Origin: DATKIY01 sp035543875 | Lineage (GTDB): Bacteria > Actinomycetota > Actinomycetes > JAHEKZ01 | Assembly: GCA_035543875.1 (NCBI GenBank) | Contig: DATKIY010000245.1 | Span: forward strand, 1 to 29,570 | Reading direction: 5' to 3' | DNA: 29,570 nt | Part shown: positions 13,541 through 22,077 of the stretch, one piece after another | Layout: each line of letters begins with the position of its first letter | How positions within the stretch are numbered: position 1 is the first letter of the stretch | Notes under the pieces: generated by a model | What the model saw: the letters and a program-made list of their open reading frames with translations, nothing else | Told to the model about the DNA's origin: nothing | Database searches by the model: none | Program-made: the position numbers and the translations under genes

Positions 13541-15894
13541 ACGCAGAATGTGGTCCGTTCTTGGACCCGTCCGATCCCGAGTTCGGTCGAAACCCGTATG
13601 AGTTCTACGACATGCTGAGGGCAAACGAACCGATCACTCCAGTCACGCTGTCCAACGGCACAACTGCCTGGTTTGTGACAACGGCGGAGGCAGCGCGCGC
13701 CGTACTCGTCGACTCCCGGATCTCAGCACGCCCGCCCACCAAGGAACGCCAAACTGAGCGCGTCGGGCTCGAAAACCACATGCTGAACACGGATGCCCCC
13801 GAACACACTCGCCTTCGGCGGCTCGTTGCGGCGACCTTTTCCACTGCCCGCGTTGACGCCCTGGCGCCCCGGATCACTGAAATTGCTGACGACCTGCTTG
13901 AACAGCTAGCCACTGCTACTGATGCTGAAGAACCTGCGGACCTCGTCAGTTCTTTTGCGTTCCCGCTACCGGTGGCAGTGATGTGTGAGGTTCTCGGCGT
14001 TCCATACGACGACCGAACGACCCTGCGAGGCTGGACCTACACTGTGTCTGCGCCAAAGGCCAGCGTCGGCAATGACGAGCAGCGCGATGCCTGGGCCAGC
14101 CTGCACCAGTACTTTGCCGAACTCATAGCGCAAAAGCGCCTCTCACCCGGATCCGACCTGTTCAGCCACCTCATCCATGCCCACGACGATGAGGGAACAC
14201 TCACGTCGGACGAGCTGTTGTCGATGGCTTTCCTGCTGTTGTTCGCTGGCTACGAGACGACGATGAACCTCATCTCGGGTGGCGCTCTCACCCTGGCAAC
14301 CCATCGCAGCCAGCTCCTCCAGCTGGGTGACGAACCTGATGCTGACTCGTGGACCCGTTCGATCGACGAGTTGCTGCGCTACCTATCTCCGCTCGAAGGG
14401 GCAACCTGGCGTTTCACGACAACTGCCTTGACCTGCCAGGGTGTAAGCATCCCAGCAGGTGCTTCGATTTTGGTCTCACTGGCTGCGGCCAACAGTGACC
14501 CAGACGCTTTCGACGCCGCTCGACAGTTTCAACCCGACAGACTCCCTAACCGACACCTTGCCTTCGGGTACGGACCGCATCACTGCGTCGGTGCCCAGCT
14601 AGCGCGGCTTGAGTCGCGGATTGCTCTGTCGCGACTGTTCGCCCGCTTCCCGGCGATGCGACTGGCATGTCAACCGAGTGATCTCTCGTGGCGGCCGGGA
14701 CTCCTCGTTCGCGGCCCGGCGCAACTGCCGGTGCACCTCGACGACCCGCTTGTTCATCTGGCCACGGCACGAAACGACCGCTCGTCTCGCGGCGTGGATC
14801 GCCAGCTGAGTGTGAGGGGATCGGAAACCGAACTTCTCGATTTAGCAAGCAACGACTACCTGGGTCTAAGCAGACATCCCAGAGTGCTCGCCGCCGCGGT
14901 CGACGCGACCAAGACATGGGGTGCAGGATCGACTGGCTCCCGGCTCGTGACCGGTTCCCTCGAACTCCATCGCGACCTTGAAGAGGCTCTGGCTATGCAT
15001 GTCGGCTCAGAAGCCGGCCTGGTCTTCTCCTCTGGTTACCTGGCCAACCTCGGACTCATCACCGCCTTGGCAGGTCGCGGTGACCTGATCGTGTCGGACG
15101 AGCTCAACCATGCATCAATCGTTGATGCGTGCCGACTATCGCGGGCTCGGATCGCAGTCGCGCCACACAACGACGTGGATGCGGTTGAAAAACTGCTCAT
15201 GGATCGGCACGAGCGACGGGCTGTCGTCGTTACGGACGCCGTCTTCTCCGTCGACGGAGATGTCGCCCCACTCGCAGAACTCGTCGTGGCGGCGCGGCGC
15301 GGCGGCGCGCTTGTCGTCATCGATGACGCTCACGGACTCGGCGTTGTTGGCGCCAACGGCCGCGGAACCGTCTTCGAAGCCGGACTCGCGGGTCAGCCCG
15401 ACGTTGTTACAAGCGCGACGCTGAGCAAGGCGCTGGGATCGCAGGGTGGGGTCATCCTCGGCGCCCGCACCGTCATCGATCATGCGATCAACATTGCGCG
15501 ACCTTTCATCTTTGACACTGGACTCGCGCCGGCTTCGGCTGGCGCGGCGACGGGCGCGCTCAAAGTCTTGACCGAGGAGCCCGAACTGGCCAACCGCGTC
15601 CGCGTACGCGCTGACCAGATCGCGGCTGCCGCACGCAGCGTTGGGCTGACGGCGACGACCCCACATGCGGCCGTCGTGTCGGTACTCATCGGTCGACCGG
15701 ATGACGCAGTCGCTGCTCGTGACACCTGTCGAGATCATGGCGTTTTCGTCGGATGCTTTCGCCCGCCATCCGTCCCCGACGGACTCTCGCGGCTACGGCT
15801 AACTGCGCGCGCGAACCTAACCGACAGCGACATCGCAATGGCGACGGCCGCACTCCAGCAAGTCGCGAATCAACTCCCCGGAATCCGTCGATGA
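13537..15894 (+). CDS. bioF: Cytochrome P450 (BioI-like) - BioF (KAPA synthase) fusion
   Basis: A 785-aa two-enzyme fusion. Residues 1 to about 401 are a full-length bacterial P450: oxygen-binding AGYETT (237-242), ExxR (Glu278-Arg281) and the haem-thiolate loop FGYGPHHCVG with Cys350. Residues 402 to 785 (384 aa, the length of free BioF) are 8-amino-7-oxononanoate synthase: LASNDYLGLS, GAGSTGSRLVTG, DDAHGLG (Asp597, His599) and PLP lysine Lys631 in SATLSKALGSQGG. In Bacillus, the CYP107-class P450 BioI cleaves fatty acyl-ACP to pimeloyl-ACP; BioF then joins pimeloyl-ACP or -CoA with alanine to form KAPA. The fusion could pass the product directly. BioI function is inferred from operon position and fusion. 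There is no stop or ribosome-binding site at the joint near 14740. ATGA overlaps occur on both sides. Confidence 0.93.
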   Translation: MNAECGPFLDPSDPEFGRNPYEFYDMLRANEPITPVTLSNGTTAWFVTTAEAARAVLVDSRISARPPTKERQTERVGLENHMLNTDAPEHTRLRRLVAATFSTARVDALAPRITEIADDLLEQLATATDAEEPADLVSSFAFPLPVAVMCEVLGVPYDDRTTLRGWTYTVSAPKASVGNDEQRDAWASLHQYFAELIAQKRLSPGSDLFSHLIHAHDDEGTLTSDELLSMAFLLLFAGYETTMNLISGGALTLATHRSQLLQLGDEPDADSWTRSIDELLRYLSPLEGATWRFTTTALTCQGVSIPAGASILVSLAAANSDPDAFDAARQFQPDRLPNRHLAFGYGPHHCVGAQLARLESRIALSRLFARFPAMRLACQPSDLSWRPGLLVRGPAQLPVHLDDPLVHLATARNDRSSRGVDRQLSVRGSETELLDLASNDYLGLSRHPRVLAAAVDATKTWGAGSTGSRLVTGSLELHRDLEEALAMHVGSEAGLVFSSGYLANLGLITALAGRGDLIVSDELNHASIVDACRLSRARIAVAPHNDVDAVEKLLMDRHERRAVVVTDAVFSVDGDVAPLAELVVAARRGGALVVIDDAHGLGVVGANGRGTVFEAGLAGQPDVVTSATLSKALGSQGGVILGARTVIDHAINIARPFIFDTGLAPASAGAATGALKVLTEEPELANRVRVRADQIAAAARSVGLTATTPHAAVVSVLIGRPDDAVAARDTCRDHGVFVGCFRPPSVPDGLSRLRLTARANLTDSDIAMATAALQQVANQLPGIRR

Positions 15895-16628
15895 GCATTT
15901 TGGTAGTCACTGGCACGGGGACTGGCGTAGGTAAGACCGTCGTGACTGCGGGGATCGCTGCGCTGGCGCTGCGAAACGGGCAGACCGTCGCTGTCGTCAA
16001 GCCTGGTCAGACGGGGATTGGCGACGGCATGCCCGGCGACCTCGACGATATCCGGCGCCTGGCCGGCGTTGAGACCGTCCAGGAGCACGGCCGGTTCCCT
16101 GATCCGCTGGCGCCGGCAGCGGCAGCTCGGCTGGCGAGAAAATCATTCGTCAACTTGCGTGAGTCGGCGCAACGCATTGCTGCCCTCGACGAGACGTTCG
16201 ACCTTGTGCTTGTCGAAGGCGCTGGGGGCCTGCTCGTTCATTTCGATGATGCCCGCACGAGCATTGCGCATCTCGCGCAGTCACTAGCCGCTCCGATCGT
16301 TCTCGTGGTCCACGCGTCGCTCGGAACCCTCAATCACACCGAGCTCACCCTTGAAGCCATGGCACGCCGCGCGCTCGACTGCCGCGGAGTGGTCATCGGA
16401 TCCTGGCCGACAGCGCCTGGGCTGGCCGAGCGCTGCAACCTCCGTGATCTCGAAGACATCGTTGGTGAGCCGTTGACCGGCGCGATAGCGGAGCAGTCCG
16501 GTGAACTCCCAAGCGATAGGTTTCTCAAGTCGGCCGACCGAGGTCTTGCCCCAAACCTGGGTGGAAGCTTCAACGCCGCCTCATTCCGTATCACGTACGA
16601 CCCAACCCCCTCGGAGGCAGCTCGATGA
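15891..16628 (+). CDS. bioD: Dethiobiotin synthetase
   Basis: BioD closes the ureido ring of dethiobiotin from DAPA, CO2 and ATP. It is 245 aa, near the usual length. Motifs are the P-loop GTGTGVGKT (residues 8-16), VVKPGQTG, and VEGAGGLLVHFDD, the acidic-glycine segment of the active site. ATG at 15891 overlaps the fusion stop as ATGA, and its own stop overlaps bioB the same way. The frame is open upstream of 15891 but would lie inside the fusion gene. Confidence 0.94.
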   Translation: MSILVVTGTGTGVGKTVVTAGIAALALRNGQTVAVVKPGQTGIGDGMPGDLDDIRRLAGVETVQEHGRFPDPLAPAAAARLARKSFVNLRESAQRIAALDETFDLVLVEGAGGLLVHFDDARTSIAHLAQSLAAPIVLVVHASLGTLNHTELTLEAMARRALDCRGVVIGSWPTAPGLAERCNLRDLEDIVGEPLTGAIAEQSGELPSDRFLKSADRGLAPNLGGSFNAASFRITYDPTPSEAAR

Positions 16629-17656
16629 CCGCTGAGCCCACAACTAAGCCAGCAGAGCCAGTCGGCACCCTGTTAGCTGAGGCGCGCGAGCAGGTACTCG
16701 AGAACGGAATCGGGCTCGACGAACGCCAAGTACTCAGCGTCCTGCAGTTGTCGGATGAACAGCTCGGCGAGTGGCTTGAGCTCGCACATGAGGTACGCAT
16801 GCGCTGGTGCGGGCCAGATGTCGAGGTCGAAGGAATCGTGTCGGTCAAGACGGGCGGATGCCCTGAAGACTGTCACTTCTGTTCGCAGTCAGGTCAGTTC
16901 TCATCTCCGGTTCGCGCGGCGTGGCTGGATATTCCGTCACTCGTCCAAGCAGCTAAGGAGACAGCTGGGACTGGCGCTACCGAGTTCTGCATTGTCGCTG
17001 CCGTCCGCGGTCCCGATGAGCGACTCATGAGTCAGGTGCGTGAGGGAATTGCAGCCATCAAGGCCGCGGTCGACATCAACATCGCCTGCTCTCTGGGAAT
17101 GCTGTCACAGGAGCAAGTCGATGAACTGTCCGAGATGGGCGTGCACCGGTACAACCACAACCTCGAGACTGCGCGTTCGTACTTCACACAGGTCGTCACC
17201 ACGCACACCTGGGAGGAGCGCTGGTCGACGCTCACGATGGTGCGGGCCGCAGGCATGGAGGTTTGCTGCGGCGGAATTGTCGGGATGGGTGAAAGTCTCG
17301 AGCAGCGCGCAGAGTTCGCTTCTCAGCTGGGCGAACTCGCACCGGACGAAGTGCCACTGAACTTCCTCAACCCGCGACCCGGTACCCCATTTGGGGAGCT
17401 GCCGGTCTTGTCTTCCGCCGACGCATTGCGCACGATTGCGGCGTTCCGGCTTGCGCTACCGCGGACCATTTTGCGCTACGCGGGTGGCCGTGAGATCACG
17501 TTGGGTGACTTGGGAACCGAGCAGGGACTGCTTGGTGGGATCAACGCAATCATTGTTGGTAACTACCTGACGACGCTGGGGCGGTCGGCAGACGAAGACC
17601 TGGGACTGCTCGAGAACCTGAAGATGCCCGTGAAGGCACTCTCAGAAACGCTCTAG
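16625..17656 (+). CDS. bioB: Biotin synthase
   Basis: BioB is a radical-SAM enzyme that inserts sulfur into dethiobiotin to make biotin. It is 343 aa. Radical-SAM cysteines Cys79, Cys83 and Cys86 lie in CPEDCHFC. By alignment with E. coli BioB, the ligands of the sacrificial [2Fe-2S] cluster are also present: Cys122, Cys155, Cys214 or Cys215, and an Arg near 284. This points to the type I (aerobic) enzyme. YNHNLETARSY and LNFLNPRPGTPF are family signatures. ATGA overlap with bioD indicates coupling; a BsaP-like gene follows 10 bases downstream. Confidence 0.96.
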   Translation: MTAEPTTKPAEPVGTLLAEAREQVLENGIGLDERQVLSVLQLSDEQLGEWLELAHEVRMRWCGPDVEVEGIVSVKTGGCPEDCHFCSQSGQFSSPVRAAWLDIPSLVQAAKETAGTGATEFCIVAAVRGPDERLMSQVREGIAAIKAAVDINIACSLGMLSQEQVDELSEMGVHRYNHNLETARSYFTQVVTTHTWEERWSTLTMVRAAGMEVCCGGIVGMGESLEQRAEFASQLGELAPDEVPLNFLNPRPGTPFGELPVLSSADALRTIAAFRLALPRTILRYAGGREITLGDLGTEQGLLGGINAIIVGNYLTTLGRSADEDLGLLENLKMPVKALSETL

Positions 17657-17666
17657 AACCTTCGTC

Positions 17667-17876
17667 GTGGACGCCGCGAGTAGCGAGATAGACCAGTTCT
17701 GTGGTGCTTGCGGTGTCGCCATTCACGAGCCGGTCCATGACCAGTGCGCAACCCGCCTGATGCTCGAACCACCGCGATGGTGCCCAGCCTGTCGACGTCG
17801 CATGGTCGTCCAGGTCTTGCCTACCGGGTGGACAGCACGCTGTAGCGAACACGGCCTCATGAAAGCGCCGAACTGA
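17667..17876 (+). CDS. bsaP: Biotin synthase auxiliary protein (BsaP-like)
   Basis: A 69-aa Cys-rich protein directly after bioB. It has six cysteines (12, 15, 27, 39, 42, 59) and nearby histidines, including CGACG, CPACRRRM and CSEH. This layout suits an iron-sulfur or zinc site. Small proteins of this kind beside bioB in actinobacteria have been described as BsaP, needed for biotin synthase activity, perhaps by supporting its iron-sulfur clusters. I assign it by position, size and cysteine pattern. The start is GTG at 17667 without a clear ribosome-binding site; close spacing suggests coupling to bioB. Confidence 0.82.
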   Translation: MDAASSEIDQFCGACGVAIHEPVHDQCATRLMLEPPRWCPACRRRMVVQVLPTGWTARCSEHGLMKAPN

Positions 17877-17923
17877 CCCAAAACTCCGTCGCGATCGGCA
17901 AACAGACCTGGTAAGCAAGGACT

Positions 17924-19165
17924 ATGGCCATCGATGTTCGACCGATCCTGAAGGACCGGGCCGAGTCCGACGCAATCGACTTGCTCCTTTCAGTCGATGT
18001 CAGCGCTTTCGGCGGAGAGCCCGACCCCGAGCAGCTTGAAGCCGAGCTCCCCGTCGCCGAGTTTGAGCGCATTGTCCTGGCCTGGGATGACGATGAACCC
18101 GTTGGTTGCACGGGCGTCTACTCGCTTGAGATGAGCGTTCCCGGTGGCAGTGTTCGGGCGGCAGGAGTCACCTGGGTGGGTGTCGTTCCGACGCATCGCC
18201 GTCAAGGCGTGATGAGTGCCCTGATGAACGACCGGCACCAAGCTATCTATGAAGCTGGCGAAGAACCGATCGCTGGTCTGTGGGCCTCGCAAGCCCCGCT
18301 CTACCAGCGCTATGGCTACGGCGTCGCGACACAGCATTTGTCGGTCAAGGTCGAGCGACGCAACAGCTCCACGTCCCGAGCTCCGTCCGACCCGTCGCTA
18401 AAGCTTCGAATGCTCGAGCCCGCCGACGATGCCGAGGTCACTCAACAGGTCTACGACACACTCCGCCAACGACGCCCCGGCATGAACGCCATCGACAGTC
18501 GGTGGCACAAGTTCTGCGTGCAAGACCCCAAAGCAGATCGTGAGGGCGCCAGCAAACTTCGCACGGTCGTCGTCGAGCAAGCAGGTAAACCCTTGGCTTA
18601 TGCCAGGTACTCCCTCAAACACGACTGGTCGAATGGCTACGCAGACGGCACAGTCAACGTCCGCCATCTTGTCGCCACGACCCCCGCAGCCGAAGCAGAA
18701 CTCTGGCGGCACCTGTTCGGCCTTGACCTGTTCGAACGGGTCTCAGTCTGGAACCTGGCAATTGACGACCCCCTACCAACCTGGCTCGACGAACCAAGGC
18801 ACGTCGATGCTCAGCGCGCAGACGCGCTCTACATCAAGCTGATTCGAGTCGGCGAAGCGCTGGAGCAGCGGACCTACACCACCGACGTCGATGTGATTTT
18901 CGAGGTTCGCGACGAGCAGTCACCGTGGAACGCAGGCTGTTGGCAGCTGACCGGTGGCGTCGACGGTGCGCAGTGTCAACGGTCTACTCGCACGCCAGAT
19001 ATTTCACTGGATGCCTCAACACTTGGAGCCATCTACCTAGGCGGGACCACTCTTAACGACCTCGCAGCAGCGGGTTGGGTTGAGGAGCACTCGCAAGGTG
19101 CAGTTGCACGCACCTCAATGGCCTTCACTCACTTCCCAACCGCCTGGTCACCCTTCGTCTTCTAG
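17924..19165 (+). CDS. Eis-like GNAT acetyltransferase
   Basis: A 413-aa protein of the Eis (enhanced intracellular survival) family, which acetylates amines such as aminoglycosides or lysine side chains. The first GNAT domain has AGVTWVGVVPTHRRQGV (acetyl-CoA binding, about 81-96) and LYQRYGYG, where the Tyr (about 130) matches Eis Tyr126. A second GNAT-like fold and a sterol-carrier-like C-terminal domain follow. The chain ends in Phe413, matching the Eis C-terminal carboxylate used in catalysis. The natural substrate is unknown. It lies 47 bases after bsaP and is probably not part of biotin synthesis. Confidence 0.9.
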   Translation: MAIDVRPILKDRAESDAIDLLLSVDVSAFGGEPDPEQLEAELPVAEFERIVLAWDDDEPVGCTGVYSLEMSVPGGSVRAAGVTWVGVVPTHRRQGVMSALMNDRHQAIYEAGEEPIAGLWASQAPLYQRYGYGVATQHLSVKVERRNSSTSRAPSDPSLKLRMLEPADDAEVTQQVYDTLRQRRPGMNAIDSRWHKFCVQDPKADREGASKLRTVVVEQAGKPLAYARYSLKHDWSNGYADGTVNVRHLVATTPAAEAELWRHLFGLDLFERVSVWNLAIDDPLPTWLDEPRHVDAQRADALYIKLIRVGEALEQRTYTTDVDVIFEVRDEQSPWNAGCWQLTGGVDGAQCQRSTRTPDISLDASTLGAIYLGGTTLNDLAAAGWVEEHSQGAVARTSMAFTHFPTAWSPFVF

Positions 19166-19179
19166 GCAGAGCCTCTGCC
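19165..19179 (+). terminator. Weak hairpin after the Eis-like gene
   Basis: GGCAGA and TCTGCC pair perfectly around a GCC loop, starting at the last base of the stop codon. There is no T-run. It could help end transcription, but stability is modest. Confidence 0.35.
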
Positions 19180-19362
19180 GGCTCGGTGGCTTGTTGCGAG
19201 TGGTTCGTGTCTGGGCGCCCGCTCGTGCTCTTGACCGGCGAGCTTCTGGACGGAACTGTGTTCGGCATGGTGGCGCTACCGGCGGGTGAGCGAACACCTC
19301 CAGGCAGGACATTCCGTGCCGCCTGGTGGTGGCGGAGGTTCACGGCCGTGGTCGGTGAATAG
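19180..19362. other. Non-coding stretch before the cyclase gene, with one hairpin
   Basis: I see no convincing gene here. At 19300-19326 an imperfect hairpin (CCAGGCAGGAC against GTGCCGCCTGG, 9 of 11 paired, 5-base loop) could be a terminator remnant or leader structure. A plausible promoter for the downstream gene was not evident. Confidence 0.4.
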
Positions 19363-20715
19363 ATGAAACCTGACCTGTAATACGCCCACAACGGCGACGT
19401 AGCGCTGGCCTACCAGGTGATTGGAAGCGGTGCCCGTGACGTCCTGCTGGTACCTGGTTTCGTGTCAAACCTTGAGTACGTCTGGGACTACCCATCCCTG
19501 TCGAGGTTCGTGACTCGACTCGCCGAGACGTGTCGCCTGATCCTCATAGACCCTCGGGGAACTGGACTGTCTGATCGTTTCCGTGATGCTCCACCGCAGG
19601 AGACATTACTTGGGGATATCGAGGCAGTTCTCGACGAGGTCGCTTCGACGAAAGCCACCTTGTTCGGCCTGTGGGATGGATGCGAGACATCAATCTTGTT
19701 CGCAGCTACCTACCCCGAGCGAGTGTCTTCGCTGGTCCTGTTCTGTTCATCAGCCGCTCAACGGGTGAGCAGCGACTACCCATGGGCCTGGGAAGATGGG
19801 CAGTGGGACGAGTGGTTGGCGAGCATCAAGACGGGATGGGGTAGCCGGGCTTGGGTCGTGAAGAACGCCCGCTGGATGGGGCCGAGCATGCTCGAAGATC
19901 CGGACGAGCTCGACAACTGGATTTCTTACACGCGTCTTGCTGCCAGCCCATCGTCGGCCGCGGCCGTCATGCGAAACTCATCGAGGTCCGACATTCGTGA
20001 GATCCTCCCTGCGGTGCACACCCCAAGCTTGGTGCTACACCGAGTGGGCGACAAGATCGAGCCGATCGAGGGCGCCCGATACGTGGCTTCCAAGATGCCC
20101 AACGCCACTTTCGTCGAGCTTGACGGCAGCGACGGGATCCCTTGGCTAGGCGACAGCGACACGCTCCTCAACCAGGTGCATCACTTCCTTGGCCACCACG
20201 CGCCGCAGGCCGAGTTCGAACGACGACTCGCGACGGTTCTCTTCACAGATATCGTGGAATCGACCGCGACCAGCGCACGCCTGGGAGACGCGGCTTGGCG
20301 TGAACTTGTAGAGCGCCATCACGACATCGTGCGTTCTAAGCTCGCCCGACATCGCGGAACCGAAGTGGACACAGCGGGAGACGGCTTCTTCGCCACATTC
20401 GAGGGGCCGGCCCGGGCAGTGCACTGTGCCACAGCCATCATCGAGGCCATACGCCCGTTAGGTGTTGAAGTGCGCGCCGGGGTGCACACCGGAGAAGTCG
20501 AAACCATCGCGGGCAAGGCAGGAGGCATGGCCGTTGTCATCGGGTCTCGAATCGGCTCACTGGCTGGACCGTCCGAAGTACTAGCCTCACAAACTGTCAA
20601 AGACCTCACCATCGGCTCCGGAATCACTTTCATCGACGCTGGCGACCACGAACTCAAGGGAGTCGCTGACCCATGGCGCATCTACCGGATCGACGACACA
20701 CCGATTTCGCCCTAG
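19363..20715 (+). pseudogene. Alpha/beta hydrolase - adenylate cyclase fusion, N-terminus interrupted by TAA
   Basis: The readable part runs from GTG 19417 (432 aa). Residues 1-265 are an alpha/beta-hydrolase domain and 270-425 a class III nucleotidyl cyclase domain. The cyclase keeps metal-binding Asp278 (FTDIVEST) and Asp322 (DTAGDGFF) and the Arg of GSRIGSLAGPSEVLAS, but has Ile where classical cyclases have Asn. The hydrolase has lost its nucleophile (GLWDG, Trp86 for Ser) and the usual late His (Gly240). The family's normal start, YAHNGDVALAYQVIG, lies just before 19417 in frame, after ATG 19363, but TAA at 19378-19380 breaks it. Either a nonsense mutation truncates the gene, or translation starts at GTG 19417. 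Production of cAMP is possible but uncertain. A degenerate hydrolase could act as a sensor. Confidence 0.7.
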
Positions 20716-20762
20716 GACATTCCCCTGCGCTATCACCTAACCGTTCATCGACGGATCGTGCT

Positions 20763-21554
20763 TTAGGCCTGGCAGGTAGGACAGCGATAGAGGCGTCGAC
20801 CCGCTAGCGGTTCGGCAATCACGACCGTGCCGCAGATTCGACACGCTTGTTCAGCGCGACGATAAACATATGTTGCATCACTTGGCCGCACGCGCCCCGT
20901 CTGGCGTTCCCGATGCTCGGGTCTTGTGGTCACAATTCGATTCGCGCGCATACCTGCGCGCATTAGCTTGCGAACATCACTCCAAATCCCTTGCCACTCA
21001 TCCGGAGTCACCTGTCGCCCGGGACGGTAAGGATCGAGTCGGGCACGGAATAGCAACTCGGCGCGGTAGACGTTCCCAATGCCGGCAACCACGGTCTGAT
21101 CCATGAGCAGCTGACCGATCGGTTGGTTGCTTGCGGACAGCTTTGCCCAGGCTTCGTCACCCTTGGCTTTTGGATCGAGCGGATCGGGGCCGAGTCGATT
21201 CAAGAGCTTGGCTCGTTCTGACTCGTCGATAAGCGCGCACCGCGTTGCCCCGACTAAGTCAAAGTACGACTCCGCCGTGCTTAACCTCAATCGAACCGTC
21301 TGGCGCGGTGTCTCTTGGGGACCAACGTGCGTCCACACCTTGCCGAACAGTCCGAGGTGGATATGGACCCAGCCGATCGGGCCGAAGCCGTAGAGCAAGT
21401 GCTTCCCCCACGCCTCCACCGAGGTCAACACCTGACCGTCGAGAAGCTGCGCAGCCAAGAAGCGGCCCTGCGGACTGGTGACCTGCACTCGTTGGCCGGC
21501 GAACAACGCGGCGTGGTCGTCGGCCAGACGATGAATGGTGTGCCCTTCAGGCAC
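20763..21554 (-). CDS. nei: DNA glycosylase/AP lyase, Fpg/Nei family
   Basis: An endonuclease VIII-like base-excision repair enzyme that removes oxidised bases, 263 aa. After start-codon removal the N-terminal Pro2-Glu3 (PEGHT) supplies the catalytic amine and acid. Lys51 in AWGKHLL and the helix-two-turn-helix near QTVVAGIGNVYRAELLF (153-169) are present. A C-terminal zinc finger uses Cys238, Cys241, Cys258 and Cys261. The frame opens at 21641, but GTG 21554 is chosen because Pro must directly follow the initiator. It overlaps the end of rpiB by 8 bases, an arrangement I also recall from mycobacteria. Confidence 0.94.
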   Translation of the reverse strand: MPEGHTIHRLADDHAALFAGQRVQVTSPQGRFLAAQLLDGQVLTSVEAWGKHLLYGFGPIGWVHIHLGLFGKVWTHVGPQETPRQTVRLRLSTAESYFDLVGATRCALIDESERAKLLNRLGPDPLDPKAKGDEAWAKLSASNQPIGQLLMDQTVVAGIGNVYRAELLFRARLDPYRPGRQVTPDEWQGIWSDVRKLMRAGMRANRIVTTRPEHRERQTGRVRPSDATYVYRRAEQACRICGTVVIAEPLAGRRLYRCPTCQA

Positions 21555-21993
21555 TTTCGTACTCAGCCAACTGCTTGATCCGACGTATGTGACGTTCATC
21601 GTTTGAAAATGGTGTCGCCAAGAATGACCTGACGATGTCAACAGCCTGAGCGTCGCTGTGCATGCGCGCGCCTATGGACATGACGTTGGCGTCGTTGTGC
21701 TGTCGTGCTAACTCAGCGATCTCCACGCTCCAGCACAAGGCGGCCCTGGCCCCGTCGACCTTGTTCGCGGCGATCTGTTCGCCGTTGCCCGATCCGCCGA
21801 GCACGATTCCGAGACTCCCCGAGTCGCTCACTACCCCAGCGGCTGTGTCGAGGCAGAACGGTGGATAGTCGTCCAGCGGGTCGAACTGTGCCGGTCCATG
21901 ATCAACTACCTCATGTCCGTCAGCAGCCAGTACTTCGACAAACATCTTTTTCATTTCGAAGCCAGCATGGTCAGAACCAATGTGAACGCGCAT
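21547..21993 (-). CDS. rpiB: Ribose-5-phosphate isomerase B
   Basis: RpiB interconverts ribose 5-phosphate and ribulose 5-phosphate in the pentose phosphate pathway. It is 148 aa. SDHAG (Asp8, His9) and the phosphate loop GGSGNG (66-71) are followed by Glu72 of GEQIAANKV. Actinobacterial enzymes use this Glu as the catalytic base where E. coli RpiB has an active-site Cys, so this is the mycobacterial type. It is divergent from pepN, with 84 bases between starts, and overlaps nei downstream. Confidence 0.95.
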   Translation of the reverse strand: MRVHIGSDHAGFEMKKMFVEVLAADGHEVVDHGPAQFDPLDDYPPFCLDTAAGVVSDSGSLGIVLGGSGNGEQIAANKVDGARAALCWSVEIAELARQHNDANVMSIGARMHSDAQAVDIVRSFLATPFSNDERHIRRIKQLAEYESA

Positions 21994-22077
21994 GACGAAA
22001 AGTGTCCCAGAGCCACCGAGTTGGGCGCGGTGCCGTACCTTGGACAGGCTTTAGCCTGCGACCTCGAGGAGAGCCCA

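Noticed and set aside
15136..15738. 200-codon minus-strand frame in the BioF half
   Set aside because: It is antisense to conserved PLP-site codons and has no recognisable domain.
21898..22077. 60-codon upstream extension of pepN
   Set aside because: It overlaps rpiB on the other strand, is not like the PepN N-terminus, and a good ribosome-binding site sits before GTG 22078.
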